A stretch of DNA of 64,000 nucleotides, taken from positions 3,596,001 through 3,660,000 of the forward strand of contig NZ_CP041188.1 of the NCBI RefSeq assembly GCF_006517235.1, given 5' to 3'. Made by a program: the position numbers and the translations under genes. Source of the DNA: Pseudarthrobacter sp. NIBRBAC000502772 (GTDB taxonomy: Bacteria > Actinomycetota > Actinomycetes > Actinomycetales > Micrococcaceae). The notes under the pieces are model-generated. The model had not been told where the DNA came from. It was given only the letters and a program-made list of their open reading frames with translations, and ran no database searches. Shown in pieces: positions 30,198 to 38,006 of the stretch (position 1 is the stretch's first letter; each line of letters begins with the position of its first letter).

Positions 30198-31490
30198 GTG
30201 CCACACCAGGATCCGAACATGCAGCAGCCGCATCCTGCCGGCGAGGCTGGGAAGGGCCAGCCGCCAGGGAACCAGCCTCCGTGGGGGCCGCAGCCCGGCC
30301 CGGCACAGCAGCCCTGGGGCGGCCAGCCGGTTTGGGGCGCTCCTCCGGGTGGCCCGCCGGCTTGGGGCACTCCGCCGCACAATCCCTACGGCGGTCCGCC
30401 GCCGTACCAGCAGCCGCGTTATGTTGCCCCGCCCAAACCCGGCATCGTTCCCCTGCGGCCACTGATGTTCGGCGAGATCCTGGATGGCTCCTTCCAGGCG
30501 ATCAGGCGCAATGCCAAAGCCATGCTGGGCGCCGCGCTGCTGGCGCAGACGCTCGCCGCAGTAGTCACGGCAGTTCTCAGTTCATTTTCCGCCACGTCCG
30601 CGGCGTCACTTGAAGCCTGGGCGGCGGGCCTGACGGAGCAGGACCTGGTCCCGCTGGTGGTGACCTTCGCGTCCGGGATCCTGCTCGTCTCGGTGCTCAC
30701 CGTTTTTCTGTCCGCGGTGCTGCAGGGCGCCATGGTGGTTCCGGTCGCCAGATCCGTCCTCAACCGCCCCACCGGCTTCAGGCAGATGTGGACCCTGGCG
30801 CGGTCCCGCGCTGGTGCCCTGATCCGCCTTGCGGCCCTGCTGGTGGGCGGCGGGCTCCTCGTTGCGCTGCTGTTTGTGGCGCTGGCCGTGCTGCTGGTCA
30901 GCACTGTCGGCGGAGTGGGCGCCCTGATCCTCGTCCCGCTGGGGCTGGTGTGCTTTGTGCTGTACGTATGGGTCTACATCAAGCTAATGGTGGCCCCTGC
31001 CGCCGTTGTGGTGGAGGAACTCGGTGCGATGGCCGGCATCCGGCGCTCCTGGGAACTGACACGCAGCAATTGGTGGCGGCTCCTGGGCATCACGCTGGTG
31101 GTGGGCATCATGGTGGGGGTCATCGCCCAGGTCGTCACGATTCCCGTCACACTGCTCACCGGCTTTTACACCGGCGTGGTCTCACCCCACGGCGGTTCCG
31201 ACCAGGCCATGACGGCGGCCGTGGTGGCGGGCGTTGCCACCGCGGTCGTTACCGCAGTGGTCGCCGCAGCGGGTTTTGCCTTCCAGACCTCCGTGATGGC
31301 GCTGCTCTACCTCGACCTCAGGATGCGCCGGGACGGACTGGATATCGCCCTGCTCCGGCTGCTGGAATCCGGAGCAGATCCCGACGGCGTCCCGGGCCGA
31401 GGCGTTCCGGTCTACCGGGCGGGACCCGGCCAAAATCCGCTGCCGCCCTATGGGGCACCGCCCGGCGGGACATGGCCGGATGGCCGCTGA
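30198..31490 (+). CDS. Multi-pass membrane protein with Pro/Gly/Gln-rich N-terminus
   Basis: This 430-residue protein has a disordered N-terminus (about 1-75, repeated GPP, QQPWGGQP and WGTPP) and about six membrane helices (from AMLGAALLAQTLAAVVTAVL to ATAVVTAVVAAAGFAFQTSVMALLYLDLRMRRDG). The layout and phrases such as IKLMVAPAAVVVEELGAMAGIRRSWELTRSNWWRLLGI match the membrane domain found in glycerophosphoryl diester phosphodiesterase-like proteins, without the enzyme domain. It starts at a GTG with GGAAGGAACAG upstream and opens the DUF4129-MoxR-DUF58 operon. A TATAGG (-10-like) at 30151-30156 may be its promoter. Confidence 0.82.
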   Translation: MPHQDPNMQQPHPAGEAGKGQPPGNQPPWGPQPGPAQQPWGGQPVWGAPPGGPPAWGTPPHNPYGGPPPYQQPRYVAPPKPGIVPLRPLMFGEILDGSFQAIRRNAKAMLGAALLAQTLAAVVTAVLSSFSATSAASLEAWAAGLTEQDLVPLVVTFASGILLVSVLTVFLSAVLQGAMVVPVARSVLNRPTGFRQMWTLARSRAGALIRLAALLVGGGLLVALLFVALAVLLVSTVGGVGALILVPLGLVCFVLYVWVYIKLMVAPAAVVVEELGAMAGIRRSWELTRSNWWRLLGITLVVGIMVGVIAQVVTIPVTLLTGFYTGVVSPHGGSDQAMTAAVVAGVATAVVTAVVAAAGFAFQTSVMALLYLDLRMRRDGLDIALLRLLESGADPDGVPGRGVPVYRAGPGQNPLPPYGAPPGGTWPDGR

Positions 31491-32136
31491 ACCACCGGTC
31501 CTGCCTGGCCGCGACGAGGCCCGCCGCTGGGCCGAAGAAGAACTCGCCAAGCCGGAATACCGTGACGCGGCCCCCGGCTGGCTGGACAGTGTGTGGGCGG
31601 ACATCCTGGACTGGCTGCGGTCCCTGGACGGCGGCTCCGGCCCGGACACCACCGTGGCGGCGCCGTGGATCGGTGTGGCCATCGCCGTGCTGATCGGCGC
31701 CGCGGTCGTCCTGGCCCGCCCGCGCCTCAACGCGAAGGCCAGGCGTGCCGGAGACGTGTTCGACGTCGGCACAGCCGTCAGTGCCGAGGCCTACCGCGGG
31801 CGCGCGGCTGCCGCTGCCGCAGCCGGCAACTGGAGTGCCGCCGCCGTGGACTGTTTCCGCGCGCTGGTGCGCACAGCCGAGGACAGAACACTTTTCGACG
31901 CGCGGCCGGGCCGGACCGCGGACGAGGTGGCGCACGAACTGGCCACCGCGTTTCCGTCAGAAGCCGGCCACCTGACGGAAGCCGCGCGAACTTTCGACGG
32001 GATCCGCTACGGAAATGAGTCCGCAGGCCAGGCTGACTATGCCGCGGTGCGCGAACTGGACATTGCCCTGCAGTCCCTCACGCCGGCCAGCGCCGCCCTG
32101 CCCGCTGAACGTGACGAACCGGCGGTTCCGCGATGA
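31480..32136 (+). CDS. DUF4129-domain membrane protein
   Basis: The protein has 218 residues. The polar N-terminal region (ARRWAEEELAKPEYRDAAPGWLDSVWADILDWL) precedes a single helix (AAPWIGVAIAVLIGAAVVLA). A cytoplasmic DUF4129 domain follows with DCFRALVRTAEDRTLFDARPGRTADEVAHELA and the closing FDGIRYGNESAG pattern. DUF4129 proteins accompany MoxR, DUF58 and sometimes transglutaminase-like genes. I chose the ATG at 31480, which overlaps the previous gene by 11 bp. The end overlaps the DUF4350 gene by 4 bp. The operon role is inferred from its neighbours: likely assembly or maturation of an envelope component. Confidence 0.85.
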   Translation: MAAEPPVLPGRDEARRWAEEELAKPEYRDAAPGWLDSVWADILDWLRSLDGGSGPDTTVAAPWIGVAIAVLIGAAVVLARPRLNAKARRAGDVFDVGTAVSAEAYRGRAAAAAAAGNWSAAAVDCFRALVRTAEDRTLFDARPGRTADEVAHELATAFPSEAGHLTEAARTFDGIRYGNESAGQADYAAVRELDIALQSLTPASAALPAERDEPAVPR

Positions 32137-33404
32137 CGCAGGGTCCCACGATGCAGAACCCTTCGCCGGATCTTCTGGCGCCCAAACGTCCGACGTCGGG
32201 TGCACCGGAGGCGCAGCCGGGTTCCGCCCCGGCACTCCGATCCGGTTCCGGGTCCGGCGCCGGCTTCGTTTCCCGCGCCCGTGCCTGGCTCCGGCGGCAC
32301 CGCGGCGGGGCAGCGATCGGCGTGACGGCCGCCGTCGGACTGGCGGTGGTTATTTCCACCCAACTCGCGCCAAAGGGCGATTCCCTGCCCTTATCCGTGC
32401 ATAACGCCGGGCCGGGCGGCGCCAGGGCGGTCAGCGAGATACTGGGCCGCCACGGTGTCGAGGTCCAGGATGTTGAATCCTTTGACTCCGCCACGGCAGC
32501 ACTCGCGGGCCGGCCGGGTGCCACCCTCCTCCTGTACGACCGGAGCGGATTCCTGGACCAATCCCGGCTGGACGAGCTGACCGCACGTGCGGGACGCGTA
32601 GTGCTGGTGACGCCGCGGCTCGGCACGCTGAAGGCACTCGATACCGGCATCAGCCAGGCCGGTGTGGTGCCCGAGTCAACGGCGCTCCTGGAACCGGGCT
32701 GCGATCTCACCGATCCCGCGGCGGCAGGTGCTGTCTCCGGAACCGGCGGATTCCTGTACGACGGCGGCACGGTGTGCTTCAGCCCGCACGGAAGCACCGC
32801 CGGGCTGCTTGCCCGCACGGATGATGGCGGCCTGACCGTCCTGGGCAGCACCGCCCTCCTCAACAACGGCGGGCTTGCCGGCCACGGCCATGCCGCACTG
32901 GCCCTGCGGACGCTGGGCGGCTCAGCGGTCGTTGTCTGGTACCTGCCCGGACTGGGCGACGCGGCCGCTGCGGAGTCAACGCAGACACTTGATGAACTCG
33001 CCCCTGACTGGGTGGCATTCCTGGGGCCCTGGCTGGTCTTTGTGGCCGTGCTGGCCATTGTGTGGCGCGGGCGCCGCCTCGGCCCGCTCGTGTTTGAACC
33101 ACTCCCCGTGGTGGTCAAGGCCGTGGAGACCGCAGAAGGCCGCGCACGCCTTTATCAGGATTCCCACGCACTGGACCGGGCACGGGACAACCTTCGGGCC
33201 GGCACCCTGGTCCGCCTGGCGCAAGCCCTTCGAGTGGGATCCCAGGCCACTGCCGACGACGTGGTGCAGGCAGTGGCCCGGCACCTGGGCCGGCCGGAAA
33301 GAGATATCAGCGGCCTGATCCAGGAACGCCCCGGTACCGCAACCAGGCTGGTGCAATGGTCACAGGAACTGGACAAACTAGAGAACGAGGTCAGGACCCG
33401 ATGA
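32133..33404 (+). CDS. DUF4350-domain membrane protein
   Basis: The protein has 423 residues. After a Pro-rich N-terminus there is a helix (GGAAIGVTAAVGLAVVI) and then an extracytoplasmic domain: LSVHNAGPGGARAVSEILGRHGVEVQDVESFDSATAAL, LLLYDRSGFLDQSRLDELTARAGRVVLVTPRLGTLKAL. This resembles the GATase-like DUF4350 fold without obvious catalytic residues. A second helix (WVAFLGPWLVFVAVLAIVWRG) is followed by a cytoplasmic helical tail ending near the MoxR start. It overlaps both neighbours by 4 bp (ATGA), so synthesis is tightly coupled to MoxR. Confidence 0.85.
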   Translation: MTQGPTMQNPSPDLLAPKRPTSGAPEAQPGSAPALRSGSGSGAGFVSRARAWLRRHRGGAAIGVTAAVGLAVVISTQLAPKGDSLPLSVHNAGPGGARAVSEILGRHGVEVQDVESFDSATAALAGRPGATLLLYDRSGFLDQSRLDELTARAGRVVLVTPRLGTLKALDTGISQAGVVPESTALLEPGCDLTDPAAAGAVSGTGGFLYDGGTVCFSPHGSTAGLLARTDDGGLTVLGSTALLNNGGLAGHGHAALALRTLGGSAVVVWYLPGLGDAAAAESTQTLDELAPDWVAFLGPWLVFVAVLAIVWRGRRLGPLVFEPLPVVVKAVETAEGRARLYQDSHALDRARDNLRAGTLVRLAQALRVGSQATADDVVQAVARHLGRPERDISGLIQERPGTATRLVQWSQELDKLENEVRTR

Positions 33405-34402
33405 ACGAACCGTACGGCGCCCCGCAGATCATGGACTCCTCTCCGCGGACGCTGGATCCCGCCCGGCAGGCGCTCCTGGATGTCCGCCACGAGGTTGCCA
33501 AAGCCGTGGTGGGCCAGGATGCCACCGTCACCGGACTCCTTATCGCGCTGCTTTCCCAGGGACACGTTCTCCTCGAGGGCGTGCCCGGTGTGGCCAAGAC
33601 ACTCCTGGTCCGCGCCCTGTCCGCCGCGCTGAGCCTGGACACCAAACGCGTACAGTTCACCCCTGACCTGATGCCCGGCGACATCACCGGTTCCCTGGTC
33701 TATGACTCGCACACCTCGGAATTCAGTTTCCGCGAGGGGCCGGTCTTCACCAACATCCTGCTGGCCGACGAAATCAACCGGACGCCCCCGAAGACGCAGG
33801 CTTCCCTGTTGGAGGCCATGGAAGAGCGGCAGGTCTCGGTGGATGGGGTGTCCAGGCCGCTGCCGGCGAACTTCCTGGTGGCGGCAACCCAGAACCCCGT
33901 GGAGTATGAGGGAACCTATCCCCTGCCCGAAGCTCAGCTGGACCGGTTCCTGCTCAAACTCACCATGCCGCTGCCCAGCCGGACTGACGAGGTGGAAGTG
34001 ATCCGGCGGCACGCGGCCGGCTTCAATCCCCGGGATCTTGCTGCCGCCGGTGTCCGGGCGGTGGCCGGCGCCGAGGACCTCGAACGGGCGCGGCAGGCCG
34101 TGGCCACCGTTGCCGTCGAACGGGAAATCATCGGCTACATCGTGGACCTGGTGCGCGCCACCCGGCAGGCGCCGTCGTTCCAGCTGGGCGTCTCGCCCCG
34201 CGGCGCGACTGCACTGCTTAATACGGCCCGCGCCTGGGCCTGGCTGTCTGGCCGCAGCTTCGTCACGCCGGACGATGTCAAGGCACTGGCGCTGCCGTGC
34301 CTGCGCCACCGGGTGGCCCTGCAGCCCGATGCCCAGATGGACGGGGTCCGCGTGGACGATGTCCTGGGCAGCATCCTGGCGTCCGTCCCGGTCCCCCGCT
34401 GA
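33401..34402 (+). CDS. MoxR-family AAA+ ATPase
   Basis: This 333-residue chaperone-like ATPase has Walker A GVPGVAKTLL (about 66-75), Walker B ILLADEINRTPPKTQASLLEAMEER, a sensor-1 Asn (FLVAATQNPVEYEGTYPLPEAQLDRF), and the small domain with SPRGATALLNTARAWAWLSGR and the sensor-2 region near DVKALALPCLRHRV. MoxR ATPases assemble or activate partner complexes, often with DUF58 proteins that carry a VWA-like fold, as the next gene does. The start is the ATG that overlaps the DUF4350 stop (ATGA). Confidence 0.93.
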   Translation: MNEPYGAPQIMDSSPRTLDPARQALLDVRHEVAKAVVGQDATVTGLLIALLSQGHVLLEGVPGVAKTLLVRALSAALSLDTKRVQFTPDLMPGDITGSLVYDSHTSEFSFREGPVFTNILLADEINRTPPKTQASLLEAMEERQVSVDGVSRPLPANFLVAATQNPVEYEGTYPLPEAQLDRFLLKLTMPLPSRTDEVEVIRRHAAGFNPRDLAAAGVRAVAGAEDLERARQAVATVAVEREIIGYIVDLVRATRQAPSFQLGVSPRGATALLNTARAWAWLSGRSFVTPDDVKALALPCLRHRVALQPDAQMDGVRVDDVLGSILASVPVPR

Positions 34403-34413
34403 TTCGCTTGCAC

Positions 34414-35706
34414 ATGGCACTCTCCGGACGGTTCGTCGTGCTGGCACTGCTGGGCCTGGTGCCGGTGCTGCTGTTTCCTGGCGGGGGAACGGTCCTGGGC
34501 GTGGTCGTGGCACTCGCTGCTCTCCTGGGCCTGGACCTTGGCCTTGCCGCTTCCCCGCGGGCCATCATCGTCACGCGCGCCGAGCCCGGCAACGTGACGC
34601 TGCACGGCACGGCCGCTTCGGTCCTCACGCTGCGCAACAGTGGCCGGCGACGCCTGCGCGCCACTGTCCGGGACGCGTGGCAGCCGTCTGCCGGGGCTGT
34701 GAATCCGGTCCAGGACCTGGACATCCCCGCCCAGGAAAGCCGCCGGATGACCGTCCGGCTACAGCCGGTCCGCCGTGGCGACGTGGGCGCCCGGCACGTC
34801 ACTGTGCGCTCCCATGGACCCCTTCGGCTCGCGGCACGCCAGCGCACGTTTGACTGTTCCGGCCTCCTGCGGGTCCTGCCGCCGTTCCATTCCCGCAGGC
34901 ACCTCCCCTCGAAGCTCAGGAAACTCCGCGAACTCGACGGCAAGGCCGCCGTGCAGATCCGGGGTGCCGGCACGGAATTCGACTCGCTGCGCGACTACGT
35001 CCGCGGGGACGACGTCCGGTCCATCGACTGGCGCGCAACCGCCCGCCGGTCCGCCGTCGTCGTCCGCACCTGGCGCCCGGAACGCGACCGGCGCGTGGTG
35101 ATCATGCTGGATACGTCCCGCACGTCAGCGGCGAGGATCGAGGACGAACCAAGGCTGGATACCGGCATCGAAGCGGCGCTCCTGCTGGCGGTCCTGGCCG
35201 AGCGCGGCGGTGACCGGGTGGACTTCCTGGCCTACGACCGACGTCCGCGGGCAAGGGCCGGTTCCGCCACCACCGGCAACCTCCTGGGGCAGCTGGTGCA
35301 AGCGATGGCGCCCCTCGAGGCGGAACTGATTGAGCTTGACTGGTCCAGCCTCCCCGGCCAGATCCGGGCGGTTTCCGCCCACCGGTCCCTGGTGGTGCTG
35401 CTGACCTCGTTGGACGGCGGGGCACCGGAGGAAGGGCTCATTCCCGTGGCCGCGCAGCTCGCGCAGCAGCACGTTGTGGTGGTGGCCGCCGTCCGTGATC
35501 CCATGCTGGGGCGGATGCTGCGGGAGCGTGAGAACGCCGCCGGCGTGTTCCGGGCGGCAGCGGCCGAACGCGTTCTGCTGGAACGGGCGGCGGTCAGCGC
35601 CGAACTCCGGCACCACGGGGTGGAAGTGGTAGATGCGGAGCCACACCAGCTGCCGCCGCAGCTTGCCGACATGTACATCCGGCTCAAGGCAGCCGGTAGA
35701 TTGTGA
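34414..35706 (+). CDS. DUF58-domain protein (VWA-like)
   Basis: This 430-residue protein begins with two hydrophobic segments (FVVLALLGLVPVLLF, VLGVVVALAALLGLDLGLAA) and an extracytoplasmic region with immunoglobulin-like strands. The DUF58 core follows: GTEFDSLRDYVRGDDVRSIDWRATARR, then VVRTWRPERDRRVVIMLDTSRTS, where DTSRTS replaces the usual metal-binding DxSxS loop. The ATG at 34414 lies 11 bp after the MoxR stop. Its position directly after MoxR is the usual MoxR-DUF58 pair. Confidence 0.9.
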   Translation: MALSGRFVVLALLGLVPVLLFPGGGTVLGVVVALAALLGLDLGLAASPRAIIVTRAEPGNVTLHGTAASVLTLRNSGRRRLRATVRDAWQPSAGAVNPVQDLDIPAQESRRMTVRLQPVRRGDVGARHVTVRSHGPLRLAARQRTFDCSGLLRVLPPFHSRRHLPSKLRKLRELDGKAAVQIRGAGTEFDSLRDYVRGDDVRSIDWRATARRSAVVVRTWRPERDRRVVIMLDTSRTSAARIEDEPRLDTGIEAALLLAVLAERGGDRVDFLAYDRRPRARAGSATTGNLLGQLVQAMAPLEAELIELDWSSLPGQIRAVSAHRSLVVLLTSLDGGAPEEGLIPVAAQLAQQHVVVVAAVRDPMLGRMLRERENAAGVFRAAAAERVLLERAAVSAELRHHGVEVVDAEPHQLPPQLADMYIRLKAAGRL

Positions 35707-35747
35707 GTCGCTGCAGCGCCGCTGACGGCACCGTCCAGGAGGTCACC

Positions 35748-36461
35748 ATGAACGTCCCTATTTACCGGCAGGCCCTGGGCGAGAACTTCCACCGGCTGCA
35801 GCCTGAGCTGCAGGAGTACTTTTCCCTGGCGCCCGGCTCGGGGCACTACGGCGTCGGGGAGGGTGTGTTCGACGTTGTGGGCTGCCGGCAGGCGTGGCTG
35901 CGGCCGCTGCTCAAGCTGACCTCCGGGGAGGAGGCGTTTTTCCCGGATTACGGGGAAGTCATCCCCTTCCGGATTGAAAACCATGCCCACCAGGATCCGT
36001 TCGGCCGCTCCAGCCTGACTGCCCGGCGGGAAATCCGTTTTCCCGGGCACGTGCGGATATTCCAGGACACCACCAGCCTCGTGGATTCCGACGGCGGCCC
36101 GCGGCTGGTGGACTACCTGGGCCGTTTCCGGCGCATGGTGACCGACCTCAAGCTCAGTGTGACGGCCGAGGGTAGGCTGCGCGGCGTTTCCGAAGCGTCG
36201 CGGCTGTTCCTGGGCCCCCTCCGCCTGCCGCTGCCGGCCACGGTGGATGCCAGGGCTTACGCCGAGCAGTGGTGGGACGGCGCCGCAGGCGAGCACGGAC
36301 AGCACCGGATCCAGGTCAAGGTCATCCAGCCGCAGATCGGTCTGGTCCTGGTCTATGCGGGCAGGTTTGACTACCGACTGCGTCCCTACATCGGCGGCAG
36401 TTCGGCGCAGAGTTTCCTGCCCCGCTACGCCCAGCCGGACCGTTGGGAGAACCGGACGTAG
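35748..36461 (+). CDS. DUF4166-domain protein
   Basis: This 237-residue soluble protein has the DUF4166 pattern: MNVPIYRQALGENFHRLQPELQEYFSLAPGSGHYGVGEGVFDV at the start, then FRIENHAHQDPFGRSSLTARREIRF and an ending rich in beta strands. I set the start at the ATG at 35748 because AGGAGGTCACC precedes it. An earlier GTG at 35703 overlaps the DUF58 stop and would add 15 residues that do not look conserved. No enzymatic function is established for the family; in some proteins the domain is fused to oxidoreductases. It may be the last gene of the MoxR operon or transcribed on its own. Confidence 0.82.
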   Translation: MNVPIYRQALGENFHRLQPELQEYFSLAPGSGHYGVGEGVFDVVGCRQAWLRPLLKLTSGEEAFFPDYGEVIPFRIENHAHQDPFGRSSLTARREIRFPGHVRIFQDTTSLVDSDGGPRLVDYLGRFRRMVTDLKLSVTAEGRLRGVSEASRLFLGPLRLPLPATVDARAYAEQWWDGAAGEHGQHRIQVKVIQPQIGLVLVYAGRFDYRLRPYIGGSSAQSFLPRYAQPDRWENRT

Positions 36462-36497
36462 AAGTCTTGCCCTTGGGTCCGCCCAGCAGTGGGCCGA

Positions 36498-37508
36498 TCA
36501 GCCGTGTGCGCGCTGGTTCAGTCCGTCGGCCACCTGGGTGAGCCGGCCCAGCACTGCTTTGGCGGTGGCCGGCGTGTGGCCGGCCAGTCCCGCCGAGGGG
36601 GTGACCCGGATACTGTCCAGGGACGACGCCGGCAGCCCCAGCTCGTGCCATGGCCGCCAGACGGACTCTACGACGTCGGCCACCCTGGGCAGCGTGCCAC
36701 GGCTAAGGTCGAGGGCGCCGGCCCAGATCCGCTTGCCTGCCTCCACTGCCGTGGCCAACTGCTCCCACTGCCGTGTGGTCAGGGCCCTCAGCGGTACGGC
36801 CACGCCGTCGGCGCCGGCGGCAATGATCCGGCCGATGGGGGCCTCAATTTCAGGCACGGAGACAACGATTTCGGCGGCGCCCGCCTCACGGAGCGCCTCG
36901 ATCACCACCTGCCAGGACTCGGTGACCTCCTGGCCACCCACCGCCCGCAGCGTGCGGTAACCGCTCGACGTCGGAATGGTGCCGGCCAGTACGGCGGCGA
37001 TATCAGGCTCGTCGACCTGGACCACCAGCCGCGCGCCCGGAACGGCGCTGGAAATCCGGGACAGGTAGCCGCCAACCCCTGCGGCCAGCGACTCGGCAAT
37101 GTCCCGGCGTGCGCCGTAATCGATCAGCGCCCGTTCGCCGTTGTGCAGGTGCAGCCCCGCGGCAAGACTCAGCGGTCCCAGCAGCTGGACCTTGAGTTCG
37201 GGGGCGCGGGTGTCCTCGGCGCCGGCAACGTCAGCCAGGACGTTGATGTCGGTGGACAGGGCCGACGCGGCCCGGCGGAAATCCTTGCCCGGACGGTCCA
37301 CCAGACGCCAGCCGTACGGCTGGACATCGACGGCCATCTCAACCAGGAGTGCGGCCGTCCGCCCCAGGGCGTCGGAACCGACTCCCCGATCCGGAAGCTC
37401 CGCCAGGAACGGCAGGTGCGGGCTGCCGAGCTCGCCGCGGACAATGCGGGCAGCCTCCACGGGGTCCTCCCCCGGCCAGGGCCCAAGCCCTGTGGCGGTT
37501 ACTTCCAC
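36498..37508 (-). CDS. MetE/UROD-barrel protein without zinc ligands (annotated elsewhere as methionine synthase)
   Basis: This 336-residue protein resembles the C-terminal barrel of cobalamin-independent methionine synthase (VQLLGPLSLAAG, VVQVDEPDIAAVL, RVTPSAGLAG). It contains no cysteine at all, so the MetE zinc site, which needs two cysteines, cannot form. It is also less than half the length of MetE. It corresponds to Rv3015c, near ligA and mnmA in mycobacteria. The true substrate is therefore unknown, and a methionine synthase label would be misleading. The GTG start overlaps the chorismate mutase stop by 10 bp, so the two are coupled. Confidence 0.8.
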   Translation of the reverse strand: MEVTATGLGPWPGEDPVEAARIVRGELGSPHLPFLAELPDRGVGSDALGRTAALLVEMAVDVQPYGWRLVDRPGKDFRRAASALSTDINVLADVAGAEDTRAPELKVQLLGPLSLAAGLHLHNGERALIDYGARRDIAESLAAGVGGYLSRISSAVPGARLVVQVDEPDIAAVLAGTIPTSSGYRTLRAVGGQEVTESWQVVIEALREAGAAEIVVSVPEIEAPIGRIIAAGADGVAVPLRALTTRQWEQLATAVEAGKRIWAGALDLSRGTLPRVADVVESVWRPWHELGLPASSLDSIRVTPSAGLAGHTPATAKAVLGRLTQVADGLNQRAHG

Positions 37509-37885
37509 TCTGCAGCGGCCTGGTGGTCCTCGGCGATGGCTTCATGATGGCGGATGACCTCGCCGATGATGAAGTTCAGGAACTTCTCCGCAAACGCGGG
37601 ATCGAGGTGGGCATCCTCCGCCAGCCGCCGGAGACGGGCAATCTGGGCGGATTCCCGGCCCGGATCCCCCGCCGGGAGCCGGTGCGCGGCCTTGAGGAAG
37701 CCCACTTTCTGGGTGGCCTTGAACCGTTCGGCCAGGAGGTACACCAGGGTCGCATCGATGTTGTCGATGCTGGAGCGGATGGACAGCAGTTCCGCCATCA
37801 CCGAGTTGTCCACGTGGCCTGCCAGCGAACTCGCGGCGGCATCGTAGGTGTCGGTGTCGGGAACATCGTGGTTTTGCTGCGTCAT
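37499..37885 (-). CDS. Chorismate mutase, AroQ class
   Basis: This 128-residue all-helical protein matches the AroQ fold: LLSIRSSIDNIDATLVYLLAERFKATQKVGFLKAAHRLPAGDPGRESAQIARLRRLAEDAHLDPAFAEKFLNFIIGEVIRHHE. The Arg of SIRSSID, the Arg and Lys of ERFKATQKVG, and the later Arg and Glu provide the usual active-site charges. It converts chorismate to prephenate for Phe and Tyr synthesis. There is no signal peptide, so it is cytoplasmic. The first 25 residues are unlike the family and acidic. It overlaps the MetE-like gene by 10 bp. Confidence 0.92.
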   Translation of the reverse strand: MTQQNHDVPDTDTYDAAASSLAGHVDNSVMAELLSIRSSIDNIDATLVYLLAERFKATQKVGFLKAAHRLPAGDPGRESAQIARLRRLAEDAHLDPAFAEKFLNFIIGEVIRHHEAIAEDHQAAAEWK

Positions 37886-37935
37886 GGTCCAAGTCTATGG
37901 GGCGTCCGCGGAAATCCTTCCGGTGTTAAGCGGCG

Positions 37936-37971
37936 GACGGACACCCCGCCTGGTGCGGCGGGATGTCCGTC
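37936..37971 (-). terminator. Terminator downstream of the peptide ABC transporter operon
   Basis: The 15-nt arms GACGGACACCCCGCC (37936-37950) and GGCGGGATGTCCGTC (37957-37971) pair with one mismatch around TGGTGC. The hairpin lies 35 bp past the ABC ATPase stop and before the chorismate mutase start. Confidence 0.7.
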
Positions 37972-38006
37972 TGGTGGCGCCGCGACTGAAGAGTCGCCGG
38001 TGGTGC

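Noticed and set aside
30065..30382. Longer mtrA start at 30382
   Set aside because: The receiver domain begins at the ATG 30064; the upstream part is a Gly/Pro/Cys-rich antisense of the divergent gene.
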